Shown piece after piece: positions 16,299-24,744 of a DNA stretch of 29,588 bases. The stretch's first letter is position 1. Every line of letters begins with the position of its first letter. The notes below the pieces were generated by a model. It saw only the letters and a list, made by a program, of their open reading frames with translations. It was not told the origin of the DNA and made no database searches. The position numbers and the translations under genes are program-made. The DNA is from Paracoccaceae bacterium. Lineage in GTDB: Bacteria > Pseudomonadota > Alphaproteobacteria > Rhodobacterales > Rhodobacteraceae. The DNA lies in contig SLPP01000317.1 in assembly GCA_007131945.1 (NCBI GenBank), positions 1 to 29,588 of the forward strand. Direction: 5' to 3'.

Positions 16299-17693
16299 AT
16301 GAACAAACATGCCTTCGGAGCTTCGCCCGATTCCGCGCACAATACCGACCTCGCCGAGGCCGACCGGCTTCACAACCTCCATCCGTGGGCGGCGATGGAC
16401 GGTTGGCGCGAGGATGATTTCATGCGCGTGGAGGCGGCTGACGGCATTCATGTCTGGGACAGCAGCGGCAAACGCTTCATCGACGGGCCGGGCGGGATGT
16501 GGTGCGTCCAGATCGGGTATGGTCGCAAGGAGATGGCCGAGGCCATTTCCCGGCAGGTCATGAAGATGCCCTATGCCTCGCCGTGGTCGTCGACCTCCGC
16601 GCCGGCGGCCATTCTGGCCCGCAAGATCGCCGAAATGGCGCCGGGCGACCTCAACAACGTGCATTTCACCACCGGCGGCTCCACCGCCGTGGACAGCGCC
16701 ATCCGGACCATGCATTTCCTGAACAACCGGCTCGGGCGGCCCGAAAAGAAGATCGTGATCGCCCGCGAGAAGGGTTACCACGGCTCCACATACCTGGCGG
16801 CCTCGGTGACCGGCAAGGAACGCTTCAAGACCCGTTTCGACACCGAAAAGCGGCTCGCGCGGTTCCTGCCCGATGTGAACCCCTACAAGCGCCCGCGGGG
16901 GATGAGCCTTGACGCGTGGTGCGACGCGAAGGTTGCCGACCTCGAGAACATGATCGCCGAGGTGGGCGCCGACAGGATCGGGGCTTTCATCGCCGAGCCG
17001 ATCCTGTGCTCGGGCGGTGTGATCGTGCCGCCGCCGGGCTACCATAAGCGCACGCTCGAGATCTGCCGCGCGCATGACATCCTCTACATCTCCGACGAGG
17101 TGGTGACCGCCTTCGGCCGGCTGGGGCACTGGTTCGCGTCAGAAGACGTGTTCGGCATCACACCCGACATCATCACCTGCGCCAAGGGCCTGACCTCGGG
17201 CTACCTTCCACTGGGGGCGTGCATCATTTCGGATCGGGTGATGGAGCGGATGACCGGTCCCGACCAGGACGTGCTGTTTTCCAATGGCTATACCTATTCG
17301 GGGCATCCGGTGTGCTGTGCCGCAGCGCTCGAAAACATCGCGATCTTCGAGCGCGAGGGCATTCTCGAGCATGTCCGCGCCATCACGCCCCATTTCCAGA
17401 ACCGGCTACGCAAACTGGGCGAGCAATTCGACATCGTTGGCGATGCACGGGGCATGGGGCTGCTGGGCTGCCTCGAGTGCCGCCCGGACCTGCACGACGA
17501 GAGCTTCGCGACCCAGATGCAGTTCGGCACAAGGCTCGATGCGATCTGCGAGGAGATGGGGCTGATCGTGCGGCCGCTGGTCAACATGGCGGTCTTCTCT
17601 CCGCCGCTGATCATCACCAAGGCGCAGATCGACGAGATGTTCGACATCATGGAAGCGGCGCTCGAAAGGCTCAGCGTGGAATACAACGGCTGA
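16299..17693 (+). CDS. Class III PLP-dependent aminotransferase
   Basis: 464 residues, the usual length of omega-aminotransferases. The PLP-binding lysine is Lys296 in ITCAKGLTSGYLPLGA. Other family marks are VHFTTGGSTAVDSAIR, REKGYHGSTY, FIAEPILCSGG and YISDEVVTAFGRLG. GGAGAG lies 7 nt before ATG 16299. Such enzymes transfer an amino group from an omega-amino acid or amine to pyruvate or a 2-oxo acid. In this context it could act on a primary amine left after full demethylation, or on a beta-alanine/malonate-semialdehyde-type intermediate; neither is shown by sequence. It is followed after 168 bp by the demethylating dehydrogenase on the same strand, with an operator in between. Confidence 0.92.
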   Translation: MNKHAFGASPDSAHNTDLAEADRLHNLHPWAAMDGWREDDFMRVEAADGIHVWDSSGKRFIDGPGGMWCVQIGYGRKEMAEAISRQVMKMPYASPWSSTSAPAAILARKIAEMAPGDLNNVHFTTGGSTAVDSAIRTMHFLNNRLGRPEKKIVIAREKGYHGSTYLAASVTGKERFKTRFDTEKRLARFLPDVNPYKRPRGMSLDAWCDAKVADLENMIAEVGADRIGAFIAEPILCSGGVIVPPPGYHKRTLEICRAHDILYISDEVVTAFGRLGHWFASEDVFGITPDIITCAKGLTSGYLPLGACIISDRVMERMTGPDQDVLFSNGYTYSGHPVCCAAALENIAIFEREGILEHVRAITPHFQNRLRKLGEQFDIVGDARGMGLLGCLECRPDLHDESFATQMQFGTRLDAICEEMGLIVRPLVNMAVFSPPLIITKAQIDEMFDIMEAALERLSVEYNG

Positions 17694-17773
17694 CTGTGCC
17701 GCTCCGGCATGTTTCGGGATGCTTTCCGCGCCACTTTCCGGGCCGCTCCATGAGGCTTCACGGCGTTTTCGAC

Positions 17774-17787
17774 TGAATGGCCATTCA
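17774..17787. promoter_or_regulatory. Putative TetR/BetI-type operator before the FAD/GcvT dehydrogenase
   Basis: TGAATGGCCATTCA is a perfect palindrome with the same arms and 2-bp spacing as the site at 15283-15298. It lies about 75 bp before the ATG at 17862, in the gap after the aminotransferase gene. The shared sequence links this promoter with that of the transporter operon. A shorter inverted repeat, GAATTGATTC, follows at 17791-17800. Confidence 0.65.
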
Positions 17788-17861
17788 AAAGAATTGATTC
17801 CCGGCCCACGCCCCTCTAACCATTGGTTCGGACCTGTCGAACCGCAATAGGGAGCGCGTGG

Positions 17862-20321
17862 ATGTCCCAGACCATTCCTCGCCACGCCCGGACGGTGATC
17901 ATCGGCGGCGGTTCCATCGGGTGCAACACGGCGTATCACCTGACGAAGCTGGGCCACCGGGATGTGGTGGTGCTCGAGCAGGGCAAGCTGACATCGGGCA
18001 CCACCTGGCACGCCGCCGGGCTGATCGTGGCGGGGCTGCTGAAATCCGAAGCCGAATGCGCGATCTACACTCACGGCCGTGATCTCTACGCGCGTCTCGA
18101 GGAGGAAACGGGCCTCCCCACAGGGTTCCGCCAAGTCGGTTACCTGCAGATCGCTACCAATGAAGAGCGGGTGCACGAGATGCGACGCATCGCGCCCTTC
18201 ATGCGCCGGTTCGGAATCGACAACCACGAGATTTCGGTGGCTCAGGCGCAAGAGATGTTCCCGATCGGCGACCTGAGCGACGTGAAGGCTGCATTCTTCA
18301 TCCCTGAGGATGGCCGCGCGAACCCGGTTGACGTGACAATGTCGCTGGCCCGAGGGGCGCAGATGGGCGGGGCGCGGATATTCGAGGGCGTCCGCGTGGC
18401 GGAAATCCTTGCTGCCAAAGGCACGGCCACTGGCGTCCGGACCCAGGACGGCCAGACGATCACCGCCGAGAACGTGGTGATCTGCGCGGGCATGTGGGCC
18501 CGCCAGCTTGGCGCTGCCGCCGGCATCAGCCTGCCGCTGCAGGCGGCCGAGCATTACTACCTGATTACCGAGGCCATCCCCGGCCTGCCGCGTGACTTGC
18601 CGGTGCTGGAGGACCCCTCGACATACACCTACTACCGCGAGGAAGTCGGCGGCATGATGCTGGGCCTGTTCGAGCCGGGCGCCGCGGCATGGAAGCTCGA
18701 TGGCATCCCCGACAACTTCAGCTTTGGCGAGATCGAGCCCGACTGGGACCGCGTCGGCCCCGATCTCGAGAAAGCCTACTCGCGTGTCCCCGCGACGCTG
18801 AACTACGGCGTCAGGAAGCTCTTTTGCGGGCCCGAAAGCTTCACCCCCGATCTGGCGCCCCTGGTCGGGCCGACGCCCGAGTTGCGCAACTGCTGGGTCG
18901 CGTGCGGAATGAACTCGCTCGGTATCCTTAACGGCGCGGGCACCGGCATGGTGCTCGCGCACTGGATCGTTGACGGACTGCCGCCGATCGACGTCACCGG
19001 GATCAATGTGAACCGGTTCACGAAGTCCGAAGCCACGCCCGCCTTTCGCCGCAACCGGACACCGGAGCTTCTGGGCAAGCTCTTCGGCCAGCATTTCCCC
19101 AACGAATCCTTCCACACGGCGCGCGATGTGAAGCGCTCGGTCCTGCACGACCGGCTGAAGGCCGCGGGCGCCTGGTTCACAGAAAGCCACGGCTGGGAAC
19201 TGGCCGACTGGTTTGCCCCTTCACCCGATCAGGCGCGGGTGGAGAGATTCACCTGGGGCCGTCAGAACTGGTGGGAATGGCACGCGAGCGAGCACCGCGC
19301 GGCGCGCGAGGATGTGATCCTGATGGATATGTCGGCGATGTCGTGCTTCCTGGTGCAGGGGCGCGACGCCTGCGCGCTTCTCAACCGGCTGAGCTGCAAT
19401 CAGGTGGATGTGCCTGTTGGCCGCGTCGTATACACCGCCTGGACCAACGAGCGTGGCGGGTTCGAGGCCGATCTGACCGCGACGCGGCTGGCCGAAGACC
19501 GCTTTCTGGTGGTCGTGGGCGAGAACTCGCATGGCCACACCGAGATGCGCCTGCGCCGCCACATCGGGCCTGACGATTTCGTCACCGTCACCGACGTGAC
19601 CGCCGGGCGCGCCCAGATCAACATCCATGGCCCCAAGGCACGTGCCCTGCTTGAGCGGGTCTCGGGTGCCGACCTGACGAACGAGGGCTTTCCATTCATG
19701 ACCGCGCGCGAGATCGACGTGGGATACGCCAATGTGCTGGCCATGCGCGTGACCTTCGTGGGCGAATTGGGGTGGGAGCTGCATGTTCCCTCCACACAGG
19801 CCGTGCAGGTCCATGACCTGCTGGTGGCGGCCGGGGCCGAGTTCGGGTTGCGGCATGCGGGCATGCAAACCCTGAATTCCCTGCGGCTGGAGAAGGCGTA
19901 TCGCGACTTCGGGCTCGACGTGGACAACACCGACAACCCGATCGAGGCGGGGCTCGGGTTCGCGGTCAGGCTCGACAAGCCCGGCGGCTTCATCGGCCGC
20001 GATGCGCTGGCCGAAATCAAGGCGCGCGGCACGCCTGCAAACCGCATGCTGCAGTTCCTGCTTACCGACCCCGAGCCGCTTCTCTACGGCAACGAGCTCA
20101 TCTATCTCGCCGATGCGCAGGTGGGCTATCTGCAGGTCGGAGGTTACGGGCATACTCTGGGCGGCGCCGTCGGCCTCGGTTTCGTCTCGCTCGACCAGCC
20201 GGTGACCGCCGGGATCGTGGCCGAGGGGCCGTGGCAGATCGAGGTTGCCGGAGAACGGATCGACGCCATCGCATCGCTCAAGCCGCTTTATGACCCGCAG
20301 TTGCAAAAGGTCCGGTACTGA
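17862..20321 (+). CDS. Dimethylglycine/sarcosine dehydrogenase-like FAD and GcvT fusion protein
   Basis: 819 residues in the two-domain layout of dimethylglycine and sarcosine dehydrogenases. The N-terminal half is a DAO-type FAD domain with GGGSIG (15-20) and SGTTWHAAGL, where His50 corresponds to the residue covalently joined to FAD in the family. From about residue 430 to the end is a GcvT/aminomethyltransferase domain (AQINIHGPKARALLERVSG, VTFVGELGWELHVP, then LEKAYRDFGLDVDN). The FAD domain oxidises an N-methyl group; the GcvT domain passes the one-carbon unit to tetrahydrofolate. GGGAG upstream supports ATG 17862 over GTG/ATG readings further up. The exact substrate cannot be told. It ends 33 bp from the convergent cupin gene. 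Confidence 0.9.
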   Translation: MSQTIPRHARTVIIGGGSIGCNTAYHLTKLGHRDVVVLEQGKLTSGTTWHAAGLIVAGLLKSEAECAIYTHGRDLYARLEEETGLPTGFRQVGYLQIATNEERVHEMRRIAPFMRRFGIDNHEISVAQAQEMFPIGDLSDVKAAFFIPEDGRANPVDVTMSLARGAQMGGARIFEGVRVAEILAAKGTATGVRTQDGQTITAENVVICAGMWARQLGAAAGISLPLQAAEHYYLITEAIPGLPRDLPVLEDPSTYTYYREEVGGMMLGLFEPGAAAWKLDGIPDNFSFGEIEPDWDRVGPDLEKAYSRVPATLNYGVRKLFCGPESFTPDLAPLVGPTPELRNCWVACGMNSLGILNGAGTGMVLAHWIVDGLPPIDVTGINVNRFTKSEATPAFRRNRTPELLGKLFGQHFPNESFHTARDVKRSVLHDRLKAAGAWFTESHGWELADWFAPSPDQARVERFTWGRQNWWEWHASEHRAAREDVILMDMSAMSCFLVQGRDACALLNRLSCNQVDVPVGRVVYTAWTNERGGFEADLTATRLAEDRFLVVVGENSHGHTEMRLRRHIGPDDFVTVTDVTAGRAQINIHGPKARALLERVSGADLTNEGFPFMTAREIDVGYANVLAMRVTFVGELGWELHVPSTQAVQVHDLLVAAGAEFGLRHAGMQTLNSLRLEKAYRDFGLDVDNTDNPIEAGLGFAVRLDKPGGFIGRDALAEIKARGTPANRMLQFLLTDPEPLLYGNELIYLADAQVGYLQVGGYGHTLGGAVGLGFVSLDQPVTAGIVAEGPWQIEVAGERIDAIASLKPLYDPQLQKVRY

Positions 20322-20354
20322 CACCGCGAGAGGGCGCGGCGCATGGCGGCGGCC

Positions 20355-20957
20355 TCAGCCGTCCGTTAGCACAACCTCGGCCGGTGTCATGGCGTGTTCC
20401 GTCCATGCGTAGAGCGAAAGGAACGGAGTCGCGCCGACCTGCGTCGCGTGGATGCGCATCGGCGGGTTCCAGACCGGCTCCCACGCGGGCAGGGGCGCGA
20501 ACCCGCCGCGCCCGTTGAACCGCCAGCCATGCGGACCGGTGAGCGGCAGATACAGCTCAGGCGCCAAGTGGCGGTGGTCGCGGTAAAGGATTTCCGGCGC
20601 GACCAGGAAGAACCCGAGGTTGAAATCGTCTACCAAGAAGGGTGCGTCTTCTTCGCCTATGAGCGAGGCAAAGGCATGACCCGACGCGAACTCGGGGCCT
20701 ATCAGGTGTGGCGGGTATGCGTCGTAGCTGACCCAGCGAAGGCTTCGCGCCGCCGCGGCGAGCGCCGGGACCAGGCCATGTCGCGGATCGGCGGCGGCCA
20801 GGGCGGCGGGCAGGTGGCGCGCGACGATCTCCGGCCAGAGCGGCTGCACGGCGGTCTCCGCGCCGTGATGGAACCGTGCCCGAACCGCCGAGCCCGCCGG
20901 TTCGGGCAGGGCGGCAAGGGTTTCGCGCACGGCGCCGAGCAGCGCGGCGATGCTCAT
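20355..20957 (-). CDS. Cupin of the DMSP-lyase (DddQ-like) family
   Basis: 200 residues, the length of DddQ. A helical N-terminal part is followed by a cupin with motif H128-R-H130-LAP-E134-L-Y136 and a second-strand His170. This gives the HxHxxxExY...H metal site with the tyrosine two residues after the glutamate that DddK, DddW and DddQ use as catalytic base, as I recall them. Tyr125 aligns with a second active-site tyrosine of DddQ. The flanks FFLVAPEILY and LYLPLTGPHGW also look like that family. It would cleave dimethylsulfoniopropionate to dimethyl sulfide and acrylate, or act on a related onium compound. Last gene of the seven-gene minus-strand operon; its ATG overlaps the preceding stop. 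The family is fairly sure, the substrate is not. Confidence 0.75.
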   Translation of the reverse strand: MSIAALLGAVRETLAALPEPAGSAVRARFHHGAETAVQPLWPEIVARHLPAALAAADPRHGLVPALAAAARSLRWVSYDAYPPHLIGPEFASGHAFASLIGEEDAPFLVDDFNLGFFLVAPEILYRDHRHLAPELYLPLTGPHGWRFNGRGGFAPLPAWEPVWNPPMRIHATQVGATPFLSLYAWTEHAMTPAEVVLTDG

Positions 20958-21208
20958 TGCATGATCCGCAGCAACGCATCGGCATTGCCGATCCGCCGCA
21001 GCTCCGCCAGCGGATCGGCGCGGTCGTCCATGGCGAGGGCACGAAAGGTCTCGAGCGCGTCTTCGCCCAGGTCACCACGCAGGCAGAACCACATGGCCGC
21101 TGCGTAGCGCCGCCGCCCCGAGCCCGCCAGCCCTGCCGGAAGGGAAAGCTCGGTCCTCATGCGCGTCAGTTCCTCCATCGCTTCAGGACTGGCAGGCAAG
21201 CCGCTCAT
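20954..21208 (-). CDS. 84-residue protein of unknown function
   Basis: No family was recognised. The protein has a helical look and a conserved-looking block SGRRRYAAAMWFCLRGDLGE, followed by an acidic C-terminal part ending LRRIGNADALLRIMQ. It starts at ATG 21208, overlapping the upstream Rieske gene by 26 bp, or at ATG 21178, 4 nt past that gene's stop; neither start has a strong ribosome site. The stop overlaps the cupin start (ATGA). Its fixed place between an oxygenase and the cupin, with coupling on the cupin side, argues that it is a real gene, perhaps an accessory subunit. Confidence 0.65.
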   Translation of the reverse strand: MSGLPASPEAMEELTRMRTELSLPAGLAGSGRRRYAAAMWFCLRGDLGEDALETFRALAMDDRADPLAELRRIGNADALLRIMQ

Positions 21209-22376
21209 TGGTTTCGACCATCCGGCTTTCACCGGGGTTTTCCTCAAGCTGCAGGACCGGCAGCGCTTCGCGAAGTCCGTCGTGATGGGCGCGCACACCG
21301 ATCTCGTGGTCGGAGAGGTGAAAGCCGGGAAAGGCCGAGGAGCGCATTGCCTCATCAGACCACATGGAAAGCCGGATGTCCTCCTGATAGGTTTCGCGGT
21401 CGATCCGGCAGGCGAGATAGCGGGCTGCGCGCTGGCGTCGGGTCTCGGACGGGAAGCGGTAGGTGCGCCCGCGCAGCCGCGTGTTGCGGGTGTCGATCGG
21501 AAAATCCTGGTAGAACTGCACCGATTCCGGTGTCACCCCGATCACGTTGTTCGGAAAGAGCCCGTAATAGGCCCAACGCGCCTGCGCCCAGTCGGGCAGA
21601 TGCGCGGCGGGTTCCGCCAGCGTCCGGTAGTGGCGCACCGACCAGCGTCGCCCGGTATGGTCGTTATAGGGCGCCACGGCACGGTTCATTCCCTGCGCCA
21701 TCACCTCGTCGCGATACCCTTCGCCATAGAGGTCCTGCAGCGCCGGATGGGCCATGGCGACGTGATAACCCTCGTTGTCGACGTCACGCACCGACTTCCA
21801 GTTTACCGGCACCTCGCCATGATAGTAGCCCTGCGCGGGCACCAGAGTTTCCATGCGGAACGGCGCAAGCTCGGCGTCGAAACGGGCGAAAAGCTCGGCA
21901 ACCGGCGGCTGCGGGCCGGGGCGGGCACGGACGAACAGGAAGCCGTGCCAGATTTCCAGTTCCATTTCGATCAGCCCGAATCGGCTGCGGTCCATCTTGC
22001 CGAAGCTCGATGGCCTTGCCGGGCCGCGCAACGAGCCGTCGAGGTTGTAGACCCAGCCATGAAACGGACAGACGAGCGCGCCCTTGCACCGGCCCGCGGG
22101 CTCGGCCACCACCCGCGCGCCACGGTGGCGGCAGAGATTGTGGAACGCCCAGACCTCTCCCCGGGAATCCCGCAAGACGAGGGCGCGCTCGTCCGCGAAG
22201 TCGAAGGCGAGAAAACCGCCCGGTTCGGGGATGTCGGACACATGCCCGGCGATCTGCCAGTGCGTGGCGAACAGCTCTTTCTTCTCCAACTCGGTCAGCG
22301 CCGGCGAATGGTAGGTCCAGGCGGGAAGGCCGGTCCGCTGGTCGTCGCGCAGCGGGGTGTCGAGTGCTTCTCTCAT
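21183..22376 (-). CDS. Rieske non-haem iron oxygenase, alpha subunit (first)
   Basis: 397 residues. The N-terminal Rieske 2Fe-2S domain has C82-R-H84 and C103-PF-H106. The C-terminal catalytic domain has NWKSVRDVDNEGYHVAMAH with iron ligands His205 and His210 and an acidic candidate third ligand later (YQEDIRLSMWSD). Members of this group acting on betaines remove a methyl group as formaldehyde using O2 and electrons from a separate reductase; no reductase gene is in the window. The ATG overlaps the stop of the second Rieske gene (ATGA). It is less like glycine-betaine demethylase than its partner and may act on a different step. Confidence 0.88.
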   Translation of the reverse strand: MREALDTPLRDDQRTGLPAWTYHSPALTELEKKELFATHWQIAGHVSDIPEPGGFLAFDFADERALVLRDSRGEVWAFHNLCRHRGARVVAEPAGRCKGALVCPFHGWVYNLDGSLRGPARPSSFGKMDRSRFGLIEMELEIWHGFLFVRARPGPQPPVAELFARFDAELAPFRMETLVPAQGYYHGEVPVNWKSVRDVDNEGYHVAMAHPALQDLYGEGYRDEVMAQGMNRAVAPYNDHTGRRWSVRHYRTLAEPAAHLPDWAQARWAYYGLFPNNVIGVTPESVQFYQDFPIDTRNTRLRGRTYRFPSETRRQRAARYLACRIDRETYQEDIRLSMWSDEAMRSSAFPGFHLSDHEIGVRAHHDGLREALPVLQLEENPGESRMVETNERLACQS

Positions 22377-23533
22377 GACGCATCTTTCATCTCGGCGGGC
22401 AGGCGGGCGCGCAGCCAGGCGTGGAACTGCGCGATCTCGAATTCCTGCGGCATCAGCGTGCCGGCGGTGTAGCGCTCCGAGGCAAGGCCGCGCTGGTTCA
22501 TCTCGCAGGCCATCGCGTCCTCGTCGACGACCTGTGCGGAGAAATCGACCGCATCCGCCAGATCGAAGCCGGGCGCGGCCAGCGTTTCCGGCGGAAACAG
22601 CCAGTCGATGGTCAGCAACGTCCGTTCCGGACCCATCGGGGTGAGCGTGCCCACGCGCAGGAAATCCACATGCGCGGTGATGTAGCATGTCGGGTAGAAG
22701 GTCAGGAAACTTGCACCCGCCGCGCGCTCGGCCTCGGTCAGGTCCGGAAATTCCGGCCCGCAGGGTCTGCCGCTGACGGTCCAGGTGCTGGCGCCCTCGC
22801 TCAGCACCGGGAGCTGCGGGCCGTCCGGGCTCCACTCCGCGGCCTCGTTCGGTGCGTTGATGCCGCGCGCGAAGACCGGCACGCGCTGCGACAGGTTGGG
22901 GTGCACGCCGGGGCAATGCAGGCATTCGTTGTAGTTTTCCCAGAAGATCTTCCAGTTGCAGGCCATGTCCCATTGCCGGCGATGCCCGCGCGCCAGTCCT
23001 TCCAGCGGCCAATTGTCCAGTGTCGGTAGACCCGGGATCGGCGCCTGCGTGAAATCCGGCGGGGTGTCGGACAGGCAGACGAAGAGAAAGCCGCGCCATT
23101 CGTGCAGATGGACGGGGAAGAGGCCGTGCTCCTCCTTGCGGAAATCGCCGGTGGGCGTGCCGAAGGCGGTGGAGATCAGCCGGCCCTGTGTGTCGTAGGT
23201 CCACTGATGATAGGGGCAGGTGATGCGGCGGCCGTGGATCGGGCCCTCGGCGGCGCAGAGTTCGGCGCCGCGGTGCCGGCAGGTGTTGTGGAAAGCGCGG
23301 AGCGCGCCCGCCTCGTCGTGGACGAGGATCAGCCGCTGGCCGACCAGTTCGACGGGCCGGATCGTGCCCGCCGGCAGCTCTGCCCGTCGGCCGACATAGA
23401 CCCAGGATGTCTTCCACACATGCTCCACCTCCGCGGCATGCCAGTCAGGATCGCGATAGGCGTCGCGCGGCAGGGTGGGCGGGCAGTGATCCAGGAGCGG
23501 CGAGTCGGGGTGAAAACGGCCGGGATGCGACAT
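22373..23533 (-). CDS. Rieske non-haem iron oxygenase, alpha subunit (second, GbcA/CntA-like)
   Basis: 386 residues. Rieske ligands are C85-R-H87 and C106-PY-H109. The catalytic segment NWKIFWENYNECLHCPGVHP, with His206 and His211, is the pattern I associate with glycine-betaine, carnitine and stachydrine oxygenases, and DEDAMACEMNQRGL carries the likely aspartate ligand. Expected reaction: O2-dependent N-demethylation or C-N cleavage of a quaternary ammonium compound, releasing an aldehyde. It starts 8 bp after the GcvT-like gene and is coupled to the next Rieske gene. The redox partner must be encoded elsewhere. Confidence 0.88.
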   Translation of the reverse strand: MSHPGRFHPDSPLLDHCPPTLPRDAYRDPDWHAAEVEHVWKTSWVYVGRRAELPAGTIRPVELVGQRLILVHDEAGALRAFHNTCRHRGAELCAAEGPIHGRRITCPYHQWTYDTQGRLISTAFGTPTGDFRKEEHGLFPVHLHEWRGFLFVCLSDTPPDFTQAPIPGLPTLDNWPLEGLARGHRRQWDMACNWKIFWENYNECLHCPGVHPNLSQRVPVFARGINAPNEAAEWSPDGPQLPVLSEGASTWTVSGRPCGPEFPDLTEAERAAGASFLTFYPTCYITAHVDFLRVGTLTPMGPERTLLTIDWLFPPETLAAPGFDLADAVDFSAQVVDEDAMACEMNQRGLASERYTAGTLMPQEFEIAQFHAWLRARLPAEMKDAS

Positions 23534-23541
23534 GGCAGACC

Positions 23542-24744
23542 TCAGAACATGCCGGGCGGCGTCGCGCGGCGCCGCTTGGGGCTGGAGAAGGGACGATCGA
23601 CGATGCGGGCGGGCAGCATCAGCTTGTGATACTGAAGCTCGCGCAGGGCATAGATCTCGGCGCGCAGCCGATCGCCGGCATCGCGATGCCAGGGGCGGCG
23701 GATCTGCGCGAGGGCGAGGTTGCGCTTGGTGGTGGGCGACCACGCGGCGGCGGTGACTTGGCCCACCGCCTTCTTGCCATCCAGATAGAGTTCCGCGCCC
23801 TCGGCGGGGACGTTGCCGTCTATGTCGAGGCCCACCAGCGCCCAGCGCAGCGTGTCGCCGGCGCGGGCGGCGCGGATGGCGTTGCGGCCGTTGAAGCGGC
23901 CCTTGTCCAGATCGACCATCCAGCCCAGGCCGATCTCGTCGGGCTGGCGGGCACGGTCCGGGCGCAGCACCTGTTCGGCGCAGACGAAATCCATGTTGGC
24001 GATGATGAAGCCGGCCTCGATCCGCGCGATGTTCAGCGCCTCGGTGCCCACCGGGCGCAGCCGGTGCGGCGCCCCCTCGGCCATGAGGTGATCCCACAGA
24101 TCGAGCGCGCGGTCCGGCGTGGTCCAGATCTCGTAGCCCAGATCGCCGGTGAAGCCGGTGCGCGACACCATCACCGGACCGGCCGGGCCCAGATGCACCT
24201 CGGCCAGGCGGAAGGGCTTCAGGCCGGCCAGGTCCGCCCCGCCCGCCGCCGACAGCACGGCGAAGGAGGTCGGTCCCTGCAGCGACAGCCCGGCGATGGC
24301 CTCGGTCTCGTCGCGGATGGACAGGTCAAAGCCGATGGCGCTGTCCTGCAGCCACGGCAGGTGGCGTTCCTGACAGCAGAGACGAAAGCGGTCCTCGCCC
24401 AGCCGGAAGAGCGTGCCGTCATCCAGCACATGGCCGGCATCGTTGCACCAGGCGGTGTACTGGACCGCCCCCACCGGCAAGCCCGAGGCGCGGCGCAGGG
24501 TCAGGCGGTCCAGGTAGGCGGCGGCCTCGGGCCCCTCGATGGCGTATTTGATCATCGGCGAGATGTCGTAGAGGCTGGCCGAGTTGCGGATCGCGCTGTG
24601 CTCCATCGCCACATCGCCGAAATTCAACGCCGTGGTGACGCCCGCCCAGGGCGCCCAGGCATTGAGCACGTTCGCCGCCGCCACCCGTGGGTGGAACGGG
24701 CTGCGCATCAGCGGCGTGCGGAAGTGATGACGCAGGTCGTTCAT
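23542..24744 (-). CDS. Aminomethyltransferase (GcvT)-like folate-binding protein
   Basis: 400 residues, a stand-alone GcvT/YgfZ-type protein without an FAD domain. It shows AIAGLSLQGPTSFAVLSAAG, MVSRTGFTGDLGYEIW and LNIARIEAGFIIANMDFVCA, the usual folate-binding positions, and ends in a basic tail. It probably accepts formaldehyde-level carbon onto tetrahydrofolate during demethylation of the pathway substrate, perhaps together with the two flavoproteins encoded before it. The ATG overlaps the stop of the upstream flavoprotein gene (24741-24744). Confidence 0.88.
   Translation of the reverse strand: MNDLRHHFRTPLMRSPFHPRVAAANVLNAWAPWAGVTTALNFGDVAMEHSAIRNSASLYDISPMIKYAIEGPEAAAYLDRLTLRRASGLPVGAVQYTAWCNDAGHVLDDGTLFRLGEDRFRLCCQERHLPWLQDSAIGFDLSIRDETEAIAGLSLQGPTSFAVLSAAGGADLAGLKPFRLAEVHLGPAGPVMVSRTGFTGDLGYEIWTTPDRALDLWDHLMAEGAPHRLRPVGTEALNIARIEAGFIIANMDFVCAEQVLRPDRARQPDEIGLGWMVDLDKGRFNGRNAIRAARAGDTLRWALVGLDIDGNVPAEGAELYLDGKKAVGQVTAAAWSPTTKRNLALAQIRRPWHRDAGDRLRAEIYALRELQYHKLMLPARIVDRPFSSPKRRRATPPGMF

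Noticed and set aside
17406..19190. A 594-codon minus-strand open frame across the aminotransferase end and dehydrogenase start
   Set aside because: It spans two well-supported plus-strand genes and their promoter gap and has no domain pattern of its own.
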